Assembly: GCA_024867545.1 (NCBI GenBank)
Contig: JANFNE010000011.1
Location: 124,001 to 188,000 of the forward strand
DNA: 64,000 nucleotides
Source of the DNA: Phytopythium helicoides
Taxonomy: Eukaryota > Oomycota > Peronosporomycetes > Pythiales > Pythiaceae
Direction: 5' to 3'
This document shows, in pieces, positions 11,930 to 21,687 of the stretch (its first letter is position 1; each line of letters opens with the position of its first letter). The translations under genes and the position numbers were made by a program. The notes under the pieces are model-generated. The model did no database searches, was not told where the DNA came from, and was given only the letters and a program-made list of their open reading frames with translations.

Positions 11930-12889
11930 ATGGCGCTTCCCTCATTCTCCATCTCGCTCTGCCTCGCCATCTTCCTGGCCTTGTCAAGCATCGCCGCTCA
12001 CGCCATGAGCCAGTTCCGCCACCCCGTTGTCGCCGTCTCGCATGGCCCAGGCCCGCTGTGGCTTCTCAAGAAAGGCCTCTACGGACGCGACAGTGATGCA
12101 GCTGAGAACGTTGCGACTATTTGGCAGCGCATATACTCTCCGGGCACGCCGCTGCCCAAGCGTATCCTGTTCATCTCGGCGCACTGGGAGTCCGAGGACC
12201 GCTCAGCGTTCGAGATCTCCGTCGCGAGCGAACCCGAGATGATCTACGACTACTACGGCTTCCCTCGTGAGTCGTACTCAATCGAGTACCCGGCCAAGGG
12301 CGACCCCGAGTTTGCTCGCGAGCTCAAGGAGCAGCTCGCGTTCCGTGAGATTAAGGCCAACCTCGTCGAGCGCGGCTACGACCACGGCGTGTTCGTGCCC
12401 ATGATGCTAATCCGCCCCCAGGCCGACATCCCGATCGTCACATTGTCGATCAACGACATGTTTGACGCCAAGACGCACTTTGAGCTTGGTCAAGCCATCG
12501 CTCCATTCCGTGACCAAGACACGCTCATTATCTGCTCTGGACAAGCTACGCACAATCTGCGTGCTGGCTTTGAGTTCCACGAGCCAGTTGCCGCATGGGC
12601 ATCGACTTTCCAGAAATGGATTGACGACACCTTTTCGACTAGCTCTACTCTGTCTTACTCGGAGCGCCAAACGGAGCTGCAAAACTGGCGCAAGGTGCCG
12701 ACAGCCCGTACTGCCCATCCTTCTCCAGACCACTTTACGCCATTTATCGTTGCAGCAGGAGCAGGGATGGAGGAGAATGCTCCGGGTGCAAAGAAACTCT
12801 TTGGTGGCTGGGGTGGACAACTGTCGTTTGCTTCGTACGCTTATGGCGTAGACGTCAACGAGAGCAAGGGTAGCCGTGATGAGCTTTAG
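11930..12889 (+). CDS. Class III extradiol dioxygenase, DODA type (copy 3, with signal peptide)
   Basis: Single exon, 319 aa from the ATG at 11930. The signal peptide (core SISLCLAIFLALSSIAAHA) is followed at once by the same MSQFRHPVVAVSHGPGP start as copy 2. The family His motifs are intact (VSHGPGP, FISAHWES, ERGYDHGVFVP, AHPSPDHFTPF), as are IYDYYGFPRESYS and CSGQATHNLR. The C-terminus reads SRDEL, an RDEL/KDEL-like tail similar to that of copy 2, which strengthens the idea that both are ER-retained luminal enzymes. Substrate unknown. Confidence 0.93.
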   Translation: MALPSFSISLCLAIFLALSSIAAHAMSQFRHPVVAVSHGPGPLWLLKKGLYGRDSDAAENVATIWQRIYSPGTPLPKRILFISAHWESEDRSAFEISVASEPEMIYDYYGFPRESYSIEYPAKGDPEFARELKEQLAFREIKANLVERGYDHGVFVPMMLIRPQADIPIVTLSINDMFDAKTHFELGQAIAPFRDQDTLIICSGQATHNLRAGFEFHEPVAAWASTFQKWIDDTFSTSSTLSYSERQTELQNWRKVPTARTAHPSPDHFTPFIVAAGAGMEENAPGAKKLFGGWGGQLSFASYAYGVDVNESKGSRDEL

Positions 12890-13022
12890 CCTCACCTGAT
12901 GTAAAGCGCTATTGAACCTGGATTTGAGAGTTGCTGTAGACGAGTCACTGCCGGAGTTCTACTTGTCGGCCTTGATGAAATTCATGACGCAAAATGCACT
13001 GTGATCATGGCAAGCCGCGGAC

Positions 13023-15029
13023 TTATCGCATGTCCACCAGCTGCGCCGTAATATCAGGCCTCCACTTGCACTCCATGGCATCCGAATAGATTTGGATCTG
13101 GGTCGGATGGGTGTGGAAGCCTGACAGGCTGCAGTTTTGAATCAGCTGGAGACCGTCAGGTTCTGTTAGGCGAAAGACGCCGACACTTCAAGTTCAGATG
13201 TCTTGAGTTAGCGCGTGATTCACAATTCCAAATGTCCGAGGAGCGACAAACTTACTTTCTCTCCTTGTCGCGAGGAGCAACAACGATGGCCACAGCCTGG
13301 TAGAACACCATTCCATTACATAAGAAAACTGATGAACTCTCACTCCTTTTCAAGCCAAATGCGTACCTCCGGGAGTATCGACTGAAATCCACACTGCGTG
13401 TGGATGTCCACCGATGAGAGGAAGCAATCTTGCTTTGGATGGGTCTGGCAATGAATAGAAACAGAGATAAGTCGCTCTGGAGTTCACTTCCTAGCGTGTT
13501 CGCAGGTGACGTACATGAATCCATCCGAGCGTCAGCAGCTCATTGCTGAAGCAGAAGTCGTACAGCTCTTCCTCGTTAGTCATAGAGCACATGTCTGACG
13601 ATCCCTGCAAGTAGAGCGTTAGTGAATGAGCTGAGGATCAGGAGGCTTTATCCGATTGACTCACTTCTTGCTTCGGAATTATCAGCGTTGTGATAATCAG
13701 CGTGCGATCATGCTATGAATCGATCGTGAGTCAAAATCGATTCAAAAATCACTCATCCAGAACAGATATCCGCACCAAAATTCCACCAAGAATGCCACAG
13801 GTCTCGATGCCGTACGGTGGTCGGTTCGTGTTCGGAGCTGCCAATTGGGTGAACTGGCTAATGATGCCTGATGGAATCTCAACCGTGCGGATTTTACCAC
13901 TATTATTGCAAACACGAGTTATCAGTACAAACCACGTGCACCTTGAGCACCATCGGAAGTCACCTGGTCAGATTTGCGATTGCCTCCTGGGAGCGCTGAC
14001 GGCTGATTGGAGGAGGCAGGTACGCGCGGTTACGCGCGTCAGTGTTTGCGTTCATCCATGACGCCTTCCCCACCTTTGGGTACGACACACTTTCCGATGC
14101 AGCCTAGTGGGATGATATTCCGTTCCACGAGAATGAGCCAAATAGCAATGGAATGAATGTTATCAAATGCAAACGAACCCTCTCGCGAGCAGGAAGTGGC
14201 GGGTAAGAATGCGCATTTCCGGCAGTTGGCGGAGGGACATCGCGCAGACTCTGTGCCTCGAAAACACCTGAAGCTCCAGTTACGCTCGCAGGTTTTGTGT
14301 CACGCTGCGCCGCCGCCACACCAGCAGATCTTCGTTGAGCTCCTTCGCTCTTCGCAAGCCGAAGCTCGCGCAGGCGATCCTCTAGGGTCATGGGTCCAGT
14401 AGACACAGCCTCCCGGTCGCCCGTCGACACTATCGAGTCCATGTTGCTCAGTGACCGCTCGTATTCGAGGTACTCGAGTTCCTCGGCCTCCATTCCATCC
14501 AGAATGGCGTCGAAGAGCTTGAAGCCGTCCGCCGCTTGCTTTCACCCGGGTACCCGCGCGGTCAGGTCTCGCTCTCAATGTCAAGGACGCAACGGATCAC
14601 ACAAGCAGCAACCGCACCTGGCGCACCCAGTCGCGCTCCTTCTTGTACTTGGGCAGCTCATAGTCGCCGTGCGCTGTCACCACCTTGGAGCACAGCCTGT
14701 CCATCACCCCCCATTCAGACCGCGCGCTCCGCACACACAGCATACGTCGGCACAAGACGACGCACTTGATGAACTTGGCCAGGAACACGTAGCTGCTCGC
14801 AACCACCACACGGACGCCGTTAGCTCCGCCCGCCCCCGACCGCCAACGCAGCAGCCCAGACGCACGCGTTGTCGAAGTCGCGCTCCGCGAAGTACGTCTC
14901 CGACTGCCGGTAGAGCTGGCGCGCCAGCTGGTAGTAGCTCTGCAGGCGCAGGTGCTGCTTGACGGGCTCCACCTGGCAGAAGGGCGCGAGCCGCGCGCGC
15001 CGCGCCACCAGCCGCTCCGTCACGTCCAT
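13023..15029 (-). CDS. AMSH/STAMBP-type endosomal deubiquitinase (JAMM metalloprotease)
   Basis: Eleven exons on the reverse strand: 14866-15029, 14766-14792, 14618-14696, 14179-14538, 13964-14103, 13776-13899, 13665-13712, 13515-13604, 13367-13444, 13256-13296 and 13023-13185. All phases agree, giving 437 aa. The N-terminal ~95 residues match the helical USP8-dimer/MIT-like domain of AMSH, e.g. AYVFLAKFIKLCSK. A disordered linker follows. The JAMM domain (~255-437) has the catalytic Glu289 in GIETCGILGG and the zinc motif HxHx7SxxD as H344, H346, S354 and D357. GSSDMCSMTNEEEL and the ending HPTQIQIYSDAMECKW are also AMSH-like. AMSH removes K63-linked ubiquitin from cargo at ESCRT-bearing endosomes. 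Confidence 0.92.
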
Positions 15030-15182
15030 CGCCCCCGCGCCGCGCCGAAAATCGAACTGCCATGTGGCGCGGCGGCCGACGGGGTCTGCAAAGTAGCGCG
15101 AACCTAACAGGTAGGTGCGCATGTCGACGCGAAAAAACGTGCGAACCTAGACGGTAAACTGCGGATCCGACGAGCCGGCAGC
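15030..15182. promoter_or_regulatory. Short divergent promoter between AMSH and VMA21
   Basis: Only 153 bases separate the two start codons, so both promoters must lie here or inside the leaders. The stretch is GC-rich with no TATA-like box. An alternative upstream ATG for AMSH at 15122 would shrink it further, but the domain alignment favours the ATG at 15029. Confidence 0.5.
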
Positions 15183-15685
15183 ATGGGCGACGCCAGCCTC
15201 GCCGGCATCCAGCGGCGCGCGGAGCGGTGCGTGGCATGGAGGTGGGGGAGGCGTATAGTATACAGAGGCTGACGGTGGGTGGAGCCAGCAACCGCGCGCA
15301 CAACCGCTGGGTGGCGCAGAAGCTCGCGCTCTTCTCGCTGCTCATGGTCGTCGCGCCGCTCGGCACTTTCTTCGGCGTGCGCTCGTGGCTCGGCGCAGGT
15401 GAGGAGGAAATGCTGCTGCTTGTCCGATGTGTTGGTGGAGAGCTGACTTTTCGCTGCTAGACACGGTGCACGCGGACTCGTGGAGGTGCGCTCGCGTGGT
15501 CGTGGTCGCTGGCGTTTTCAGGGGCTTGAGGATTCATGGAAAACTGAGTGCGCAGTGGGTTTGCGGCGGTGCTCGCGGTCAACGTAGTCGTGGGGCTCTA
15601 CGTTGTCTCAGCGTGGGCGGAGGACGACGAGGAGGAGGCGGAGCGTGTGCCTCCGGTTGGGAGGTTCGCCAAGAAGGAGCAATAG
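15183..15685 (+). CDS. VMA21: VMA21-like V-ATPase assembly factor
   Basis: Four exons: 15183-15226, 15289-15398, 15461-15485 and 15556-15685, giving 102 aa, the usual size. Two transmembrane hairpin segments are visible. The first is KLALFSLLMVVAPLGTFFGV, which carries the family's APLGTFF-like turn. The second is AAVLAVNVVVGLYVVSAW. The tail is acidic, then basic, and ends AKKEQ, close to the ER-retrieval di-lysine (KKxx-type) signal of yeast Vma21. The protein escorts the V0 sector of the vacuolar proton pump out of the ER. Its pairing with AMSH at one promoter puts two endolysosomal genes side by side. Confidence 0.82.
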
Positions 15686-15820
15686 AGCCATGCTAGTTTA
15701 GGAAGCAGATACGTGCAATTACTGAATCGGTGCGCGGGAACACATGCGGCGCTAGCAAGCAACGATTGCGACCAGGCCTACTAGCATAGGTTCACCTCAT
15801 CACAGTCGACATGGAGACGC

Positions 15821-17018
15821 TTAGAAGTCGTCGTTGTCGAGGTTCAGCAGCACCTTCTCCATGCCAGGCTTGAACGCAGGCTTGCCCAGGAACGGGCAGC
15901 TACCACACCGGAAGGCGTCGCCCTTGAAACACTGCAAGAAAAAAAACAACCCAGTGGCGTGAGAATATTGGCAATACTCATCAAAGCAGCTTCCTCGAGG
16001 ACGTACGTTGCCGCAGCTCGACACCATCTGCGAGAGGTCCTTGTCGGAGACAACAGGCTTCTCCTCCTCGTCCTTGAGGCTGTTTGTCATCACAACTTAG
16101 CAAGTGCATTGTGCCAAGAAAATCCGACCATAGTCACCCACCCGCAGGTGCAGTCCTTGCACGCGCGCTTCTTTCCACCGGCGCCAGTGCCGCAGTCGAA
16201 CTTGGCGGCCTTGAGCACCTCATCGGTGTCGTCGAGCAGCGTGTCCTGCAGCAACCAAAACATTGAGTGAGTGCCTACAGCGACTATACTCGTATCGCAC
16301 ACTTGGGCATTGTACCTCGTCGATGATGTCGTCGTCCTGGGTGCTGCCGTCATCGTCGTCAAAGTCGTCGGCCACCACGGTCCACCTACAGATCCAGCAG
16401 CCGGACATCTCAGCATCCAGTAGCCACTCAACAAATCCCTCAACACATACTTCTTGAGCGGCTGCGCGGCCGGCGCCGCCTTCTTAGCGAGTGGGATGGC
16501 CGCGCTCGAGGCGGCCGAGAAGGCCGGCTTCTTGGCCGAGAAGCAGCGCGCGCCCGCGAGCTCCGGGAAGAACGCGCTCGCGCCCTCGCTCTCCTCCGTG
16601 TCGACCACGCCGCCGATCATGAGCGCCATGAGGATCGAGTTCTGCGCGGCCACTCCGTCAGGAAAACTTCTTGCTCCGCCCCCATGACGAGCGCCTGTCT
16701 CCTCGCTCTCACCTTCTTCTCATCGTCGGCGCCCGCCACGAACACCTGCAGCGCGCCGCCGGGCTTGACCAGCGGGATGAGCGCGTGCAGCTCGGTCGAC
16801 AGCAGCGACAGCTCGTCGTTGAAGGCCACGACGCCGTCGAATGCCGGCTCGCGGCCCAGCGCCGCGGCCGCAGACGCCACGTCCGCGCCGTCGCCCACGC
16901 TCACCACGCGCACGTCCGCCACGCCCGCGCTCTGCGCCTTGAGCTCTGCCACGGCCGCGTCCGCCACGGCCGCGTGCAGCCGCGTGAACACCGCCACTTT
17001 GCCCTGCAGCGCCGCCAT
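15821..17018 (-). CDS. CIAPIN1: Anamorsin (CIAPIN1/Dre2), cytosolic Fe-S assembly
   Basis: Six exons on the reverse strand: 16713-17018, 16451-16641, 16316-16385, 16142-16245, 16007-16079 and 15821-15931, giving 284 aa. The N-terminal ~150 residues form the methyltransferase-like domain ([20 protein letters not shown]). A linker contains [14 protein letters not shown]. The C-terminal CIAPIN1 domain has both iron-sulfur motifs: Cx10Cx2CxC ending RACKDCTC, and the twin Cx2C motif [16 protein letters not shown]. Dre2 takes electrons from the diflavin reductase Tah18/Ndor1 in the cytosolic iron-sulfur pathway. The start ATG at 17018 is chosen because it gives the normal N-terminus; upstream in-frame codons add nothing conserved. 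Confidence 0.93.
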
Positions 17019-17613
17019 CTCTCGGATCCCGCTTGCTCCTGGAGGAAGGAAAGTGCGCTGGCGGCGGCCATCCGCCGCGACGTCTCGCATGTGAAAACCT
17101 GTTCTTTTAGATGTTTTGATGTAGATGATTTCTAAAAAGTTTGTGATTGCGTCATCGGATGGACTGGAGAAATGTATGGAAAGATGCGAGGAGGCCAGAG
17201 AGAATAAAGTTGTAGAGGGTTTGGATGGCACAGACTAGGCATGACATGCAGCGTTTTGATTGGCCGCGCCTAAATTGGTAGACGAGGCTGGCCACTCTTC
17301 TCAGTTTCTGGACTTGCCCCGAACTTCGAGTGCAGCAAATGCCACCGACATCGATGGCTGTCACCCCCCCCCCCCCCCCCCCCCCCCCACCGCGTTGCGA
17401 TTTGCACTGTGGCAACACCAGGCTGGAGACCATGGTGCATACAAAGTCAGCGACGTCCTCAACGAGCAAGTAGTCCAACTACAGCAGGGCAAGAATGGGG
17501 AAAATGGCATCCTTCCAACACGAATACAACCACAAATTTCTCATCATGCGAACACCAAGTTGTTCCAGCTTGGCGTTCATTTTGCATTGAACGCTGCTGC
17601 AACGCAACGCCTG
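17019..17613. other. Intergenic region upstream of anamorsin
   Basis: About 595 bases. It holds the anamorsin promoter side, with an inverted CCAAT box (ATTGG at 17259-17263), and the long C homopolymer described separately. Open frames here are short, cross the homopolymer and resemble nothing, so I call no gene. Confidence 0.5.
17364..17388. repeat. 25-base poly-C (poly-G on the reverse strand) tract
   Basis: An uninterrupted run of 25 C. On the reverse strand this is poly-G, able to form G-quadruplexes. Runs this long are hard to sequence, so its true length is uncertain. Confidence 0.9.
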
Positions 17614-20424
17614 CTAGTACCCAAACACACGCACTTTCAGCGTCGACGGTCCGCTGCGAATGTCCTTCTTTTTGCTTTTTCTTCCCGGTGATACTGTCTC
17701 GGATTGTCGAGCTGCACTCTCGTCCGTGGAGCCTGCGACGATGAGCTCATACTGCCCGCCTCCCTGCTTCTTGTCATCACTCCACACACCACGGAAGCGG
17801 TTTCCCTCGCAATACGTCATGACCCCTGCGCCATGCCGGCGGCCTTCGTGAAAAGTACCCTCAAACACTTTTCCCGAGGCATAAATGATGCGTCCATGGC
17901 CCTCGCGCACATTGTTGACCCACTCTCCATCGTACACATCCCCGCTCGCCGCCGAGTAGAAACGGCCAATCCCGTGCTGCTTTTCATCCACAAAATCCCC
18001 AGTGTAAATGTCACCGTTTGGCCACGCGAACGATCCGCGTCCATGGCGTCGCCCACCGTCCCAATCTCCATCATAACAAGTTCCGTCGGCGTATTTGTAA
18101 AGCCCGCGACCATGCCGCTGATCATGCACCCATTCACCGTCATACGACTCTTCTTGGGCCGGCACGCCTGGATACCATGTGAACAGCCCTCGCCCATGTT
18201 TTTCATCGGCTTCCCACTCGCCTTCGTACGTGTCGCCATTCCGATACACAAACTTGCCGTGTCCGTGCTTCTTGTTGGAGTGCCACTGACCATCATACCT
18301 GTGTCCACTGGCATATTCGAGAGTTCCGTGCCCTTCAATCTGCCCGTGCTCCATTCTTCCGCTATAAACAGAACCGTTTGCCCATCGAAACACGCCTCTG
18401 TCCCCATGAGGCTCTGCCTTGAAAAACTCTCCTTCATATTCGTCTCCGTTTGCGTATAGCATCTTTCCTCGGCCGCATGCATGGTCTCGTACGAAATTTC
18501 CTGTGAACTTTGCTCCACTGTGGGTAAAAAAGTATGTGCCGCGACCAGACCGCAGATTGTTGGCCCAACCACCAATGTAAACATTGCCACTGTCATGGAA
18601 GCGATACTCGCCTCGAGTCGATCCGGAGCCGTGCGCAGAGCCCTTGACAAAATAACCGTCAAACACATCGCCATTCTCAAACCACACCTTGCCCTTCCCG
18701 TGGGGGAGACCATGAGCAAACTTTCCGACGTATGTAATCCCCTCACTAGACACGTAAATACCGAGACCTCGACGTACTCCACGCCACCACTCTCCAGAGT
18801 ATATGGCTCCATTCGTGTAATAGCACACGCCTCGACCTTGCCGACAATCTCGCACCCACTCACCCTTGTAAACTTCCCCGTCTGCCATTGTTAAGATGCC
18901 GACTCCTTCAGCACGCCCATTCACTGTTATCCCCACAAATCGATCACCAACAACTGAAGTGAAGATTCCTCGGCCATTGGGCTTATCGAAGCGAAATTCG
19001 CCCTCATACTTGTCGCCGTTTGGGGATATCATCGTACCGACTCCATGACGTTTCCCGTCTTCAAATTGCCCAACGTATCGTTCTCCCGACGCCAGCGTGA
19101 GAGCACCATATCCATGTTTCTTCCCACCCCTCCACTCACCAATGTATTCATCACCTGTTGCGCTCTGGAAGATCCCACGGCCTGTTCGCTCTCCACAGGC
19201 CCACTCTCCAACATACCTCCCCCCATCTCTGTAAAGGAGCTCTCCGATCCCATGGAAGGAGCTTGTGTTACTGGTGTTTGTCGAATTCCTCCTGAAAGAA
19301 CTCTCAGGTTTGCAGTCCCCAACGTATAGGCAACGACTAAAGCGTGTAAGAGTCTTGGCAAAAACGCTGTCCTGGCGAGCTCGCCGATGGCAAGCAGACA
19401 ACCATTGGGTGTCTGCGAGTCGGGGGTCAAGTTCGTGCCACTTCTCCAACGCTTCATCATTTTCCTCTGCTTCACTCCCATTTCCGCCAGGATCCGACTC
19501 GGATCCACCACCACTGGCTTTGATATGATTGTTCGAGCTATTGCTGCGATTCTTCGAACTCACTTGAGGATTTTGTTTCTGCTTGGCAAGTCCCAGCATT
19601 CGTCGCCCCTTGCCTACACCACGCATTTCGCTCCGAGCCACGGCCATCTCCTCCCAGTACCGCATTCGGTGCTGTTGTATTTCATCTTGATCTCGTTTTG
19701 CCTGCTTTTCTTGCTCTTTGACCTTCTGCAATGCTTGGATCTGTGTTTCCCCTGGCCCAATTACTTCTCCGGTCTCTGGATCATGGCTACACATGCTACA
19801 GCAGATTGGGCACTTTGGAAACGAATATTTTGCAACCTTGGCCATACAGACGGGGCAATACCATACATGCAAGGTGCGGTAGTGTTCATGAAGATCGTGA
19901 ACACCGACTCGAGATGCGTCATAGCCACACTCAGGCCACGCACACACGAGAAATTCGTGAAATTCTGGCGGCGGCAGCCACTGCGAGTCGCCTGTGTGTA
20001 TGTGAAAGTAAAAGTATTCGTTCGTGTGCGAATCCAGCATTTCTTGCCAACTCTTCACCGTTCTGATGATGGTAGATCTCTCCAACAAAAGCTTCAGAGC
20101 CACAGGACTCGATAGTACTTGCCGTTGTCGTCGTCGCTCTTGTTCTGCCCTCTTTCTTCCGAGAAAACCTCTTACCAATGCACCAATTCGAACTGCAGCG
20201 AAATGGCGACGGCGAATCACTGCATACACGCATCGACCTTTCCATCCGCGATATCTGCACTGGAGAGAAGTTGCCACGAAGTGCTTCATGTTTCGCGATA
20301 TCTCTTCTCGAAGAGTATTTTCCCGAATCAACTCCAACTCGCGAGCTGCTAGCGCTGCGAGTCGCTGTTCGTACACTCGCTGAGCGAGCTGCTGCCTCCT
20401 GAATAATTCAACGTCGTCCAACAT
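17614..20424 (-). CDS. Large MORN-repeat protein with IQ motifs and a WW-like segment
   Basis: Single exon, 936 aa from the ATG at 20424. The frame extends 18 codons further up but only to a GTG. Order: an N-terminal helical part (~1-35); two IQ-like calmodulin-binding motifs (~35-100, e.g. LQCRYRGWKGRC); a WW-like segment (~140-165: WQEMLDSHTNEYFYFH, then SQWLPPPEF); a cysteine/histidine region (~175-230) with paired Cys and HYRTLH resembling zinc fingers; a helical linker; about 21 MORN repeats (~400-895) of the YxGEWxxGxxHGxG type; and a basic tail with a KSKKK run. MORN proteins usually bind lipids or act as scaffolds at cytoskeleton and cilia. There are no membrane segments. Confidence 0.88.
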   Translation of the reverse strand: MLDDVELFRRQQLAQRVYEQRLAALAARELELIRENTLREEISRNMKHFVATSLQCRYRGWKGRCVYAVIRRRHFAAVRIGALVRGFLGRKRAEQERRRQRQVLSSPVALKLLLERSTIIRTVKSWQEMLDSHTNEYFYFHIHTGDSQWLPPPEFHEFLVCAWPECGYDASRVGVHDLHEHYRTLHVWYCPVCMAKVAKYSFPKCPICCSMCSHDPETGEVIGPGETQIQALQKVKEQEKQAKRDQDEIQQHRMRYWEEMAVARSEMRGVGKGRRMLGLAKQKQNPQVSSKNRSNSSNNHIKASGGGSESDPGGNGSEAEENDEALEKWHELDPRLADTQWLSACHRRARQDSVFAKTLTRFSRCLYVGDCKPESSFRRNSTNTSNTSSFHGIGELLYRDGGRYVGEWACGERTGRGIFQSATGDEYIGEWRGGKKHGYGALTLASGERYVGQFEDGKRHGVGTMISPNGDKYEGEFRFDKPNGRGIFTSVVGDRFVGITVNGRAEGVGILTMADGEVYKGEWVRDCRQGRGVCYYTNGAIYSGEWWRGVRRGLGIYVSSEGITYVGKFAHGLPHGKGKVWFENGDVFDGYFVKGSAHGSGSTRGEYRFHDSGNVYIGGWANNLRSGRGTYFFTHSGAKFTGNFVRDHACGRGKMLYANGDEYEGEFFKAEPHGDRGVFRWANGSVYSGRMEHGQIEGHGTLEYASGHRYDGQWHSNKKHGHGKFVYRNGDTYEGEWEADEKHGRGLFTWYPGVPAQEESYDGEWVHDQRHGRGLYKYADGTCYDGDWDGGRRHGRGSFAWPNGDIYTGDFVDEKQHGIGRFYSAASGDVYDGEWVNNVREGHGRIIYASGKVFEGTFHEGRRHGAGVMTYCEGNRFRGVWSDDKKQGGGQYELIVAGSTDESAARQSETVSPGRKSKKKDIRSGPSTLKVRVFGY

Positions 20425-20733
20425 CGTGTGCCGCACAGGTCGCCAGTTGAATCCACGTCGGCAGCAAGAAGTTGACACAAAGATCTATATATAAAAGGAA
20501 TCTAAGCCAAAGAGGTGTGGCCAGTGCGTGCGTGTCTGGAAGCGTGTTGTCACATTGCTACTATTGGTCAAAATAATTATACTAAATCAGTTATCGGGCC
20601 AGACAGCTCCACTTCAACTTGCCTTGCTTGGCTTGCCGAGAGCTCATTGGTCGCATCGTGGATGCCAATGTGAAGTCCCAAGTTCTCTCCGCAGCGTCGC
20701 TCCGCCGGATCCTAGCGGCTCGATGCGACCGTT

Positions 20734-21204
20734 ATGGAGGGCTCCCTAGCGACGAACGAATGGCTGACAGAGCAAGCTGCACCACTCGATGCCCAGCCTT
20801 TTCTTCTCAGTCGTGAATTTGCAAGATGGAGTCTAAGCGGCCGCATTTCCCGGCTCACGACCCGGGGCCCCGCTCCAAACCTCCAGACCCTTCCAGGCCA
20901 GCCGCGGCATCTTTGGTGTGCGTTTTCAAGTCCGCGGCGTCGGTGATCGGCCACGAAGGAATTTGGCGCGCAACGAGCCAGTCGAGGTAGCCATGCAATT
21001 GGCTACGCGACGCGCACGCGTGCGGCAGCGGACGAGGAAGCGCTGGACGCAGGTCGTCCACGGCGTGCTCCTGACCAGCTGGAACGACTTTGTCAAGTAC
21101 GCTGTGGGAGTATTGCTTCGCCTCTTCTGCGAGGTCGCGTGCACCACCATTGCGGGGACGTTGCCACCAACAAGATCACCCACGTGCTGCGCATCCGGAT
21201 CTAG
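20734..21204 (+). CDS. Possible small spliced gene, unknown
   Basis: Weak call. An ATG at 20734 opens 60 codons (MEGSLATNEWLTEQ onward) to a good donor at 20912. Splicing to about 20957 keeps the frame through NLARNEPVEVAMQLA, a basic patch and LLTSWNDFVK. A further segment reading VATNKITHVLRIRI and stopping at 21202-21204 looks coding, but no clean phase-matching intron joins it. The opposite strand also has open frames here. No family is recognised. Confidence 0.25.
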
Positions 21205-21687
21205 GGATCTGGACCTCAGCAAAGCTGAGGACGCGGTCTGGCGTACGCCATTGACTGCACGCGCGGCTCAACGTGTTTTCCAACCATTCTTCCAACAATA
21301 TTCTCAATCCTCAGCCCATCCGCTAGCATGTCGGGTTGGAGTTTCCAGCCTCATGGCGTGCTGGTTTGGGTGGCTCCGACCTTGAGAGAGGGAGGGGACG
21401 ACTCCTTCGGGAGCGCCGTTGACCGCCGGTTCTTCTCAGAGCAAAAAAGGAGAAGCCGGTAATGCTCAGGAGTTGCTTGGCGCAGCACTGCTGCGCCTTC
21501 AGGGGCCAAGCACGGACGTTCGAGACGACGGGAACTAGGTAGTGCTTACACGTGCCTTCAGGCAGTAACTTCTAGTATAAAAGGAATGCTCTACGCACCA
21601 ATGCTGCACGCATCGGGCACTCTCAAAAACCAGATATGCATGAACATGCAGTCATTCTCTCTCTTCTCTCTAGTTGATCCAATCACT
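21205..21687. other. Intergenic region before the PhoD phosphatase
   Basis: About 480 bases at the 3' side of the reverse-strand phosphatase gene. It includes a perfect hairpin at 21479-21497 (9-base arms around one base) and a TATA-like string (tataaaagg) at 21575-21583. I see no gene. Confidence 0.45.

Noticed and set aside
14597..14809. Uninterrupted frame through AMSH exons 2 and 3
   Set aside because: Removing the 69-nt intron (14697-14765) gives a gap-free match to the AMSH helical domain; retaining it inserts 23 unrelated residues.
20425..20478. 18-codon N-terminal extension of the MORN protein
   Set aside because: The extension begins at GTG; the first ATG is at 20424.
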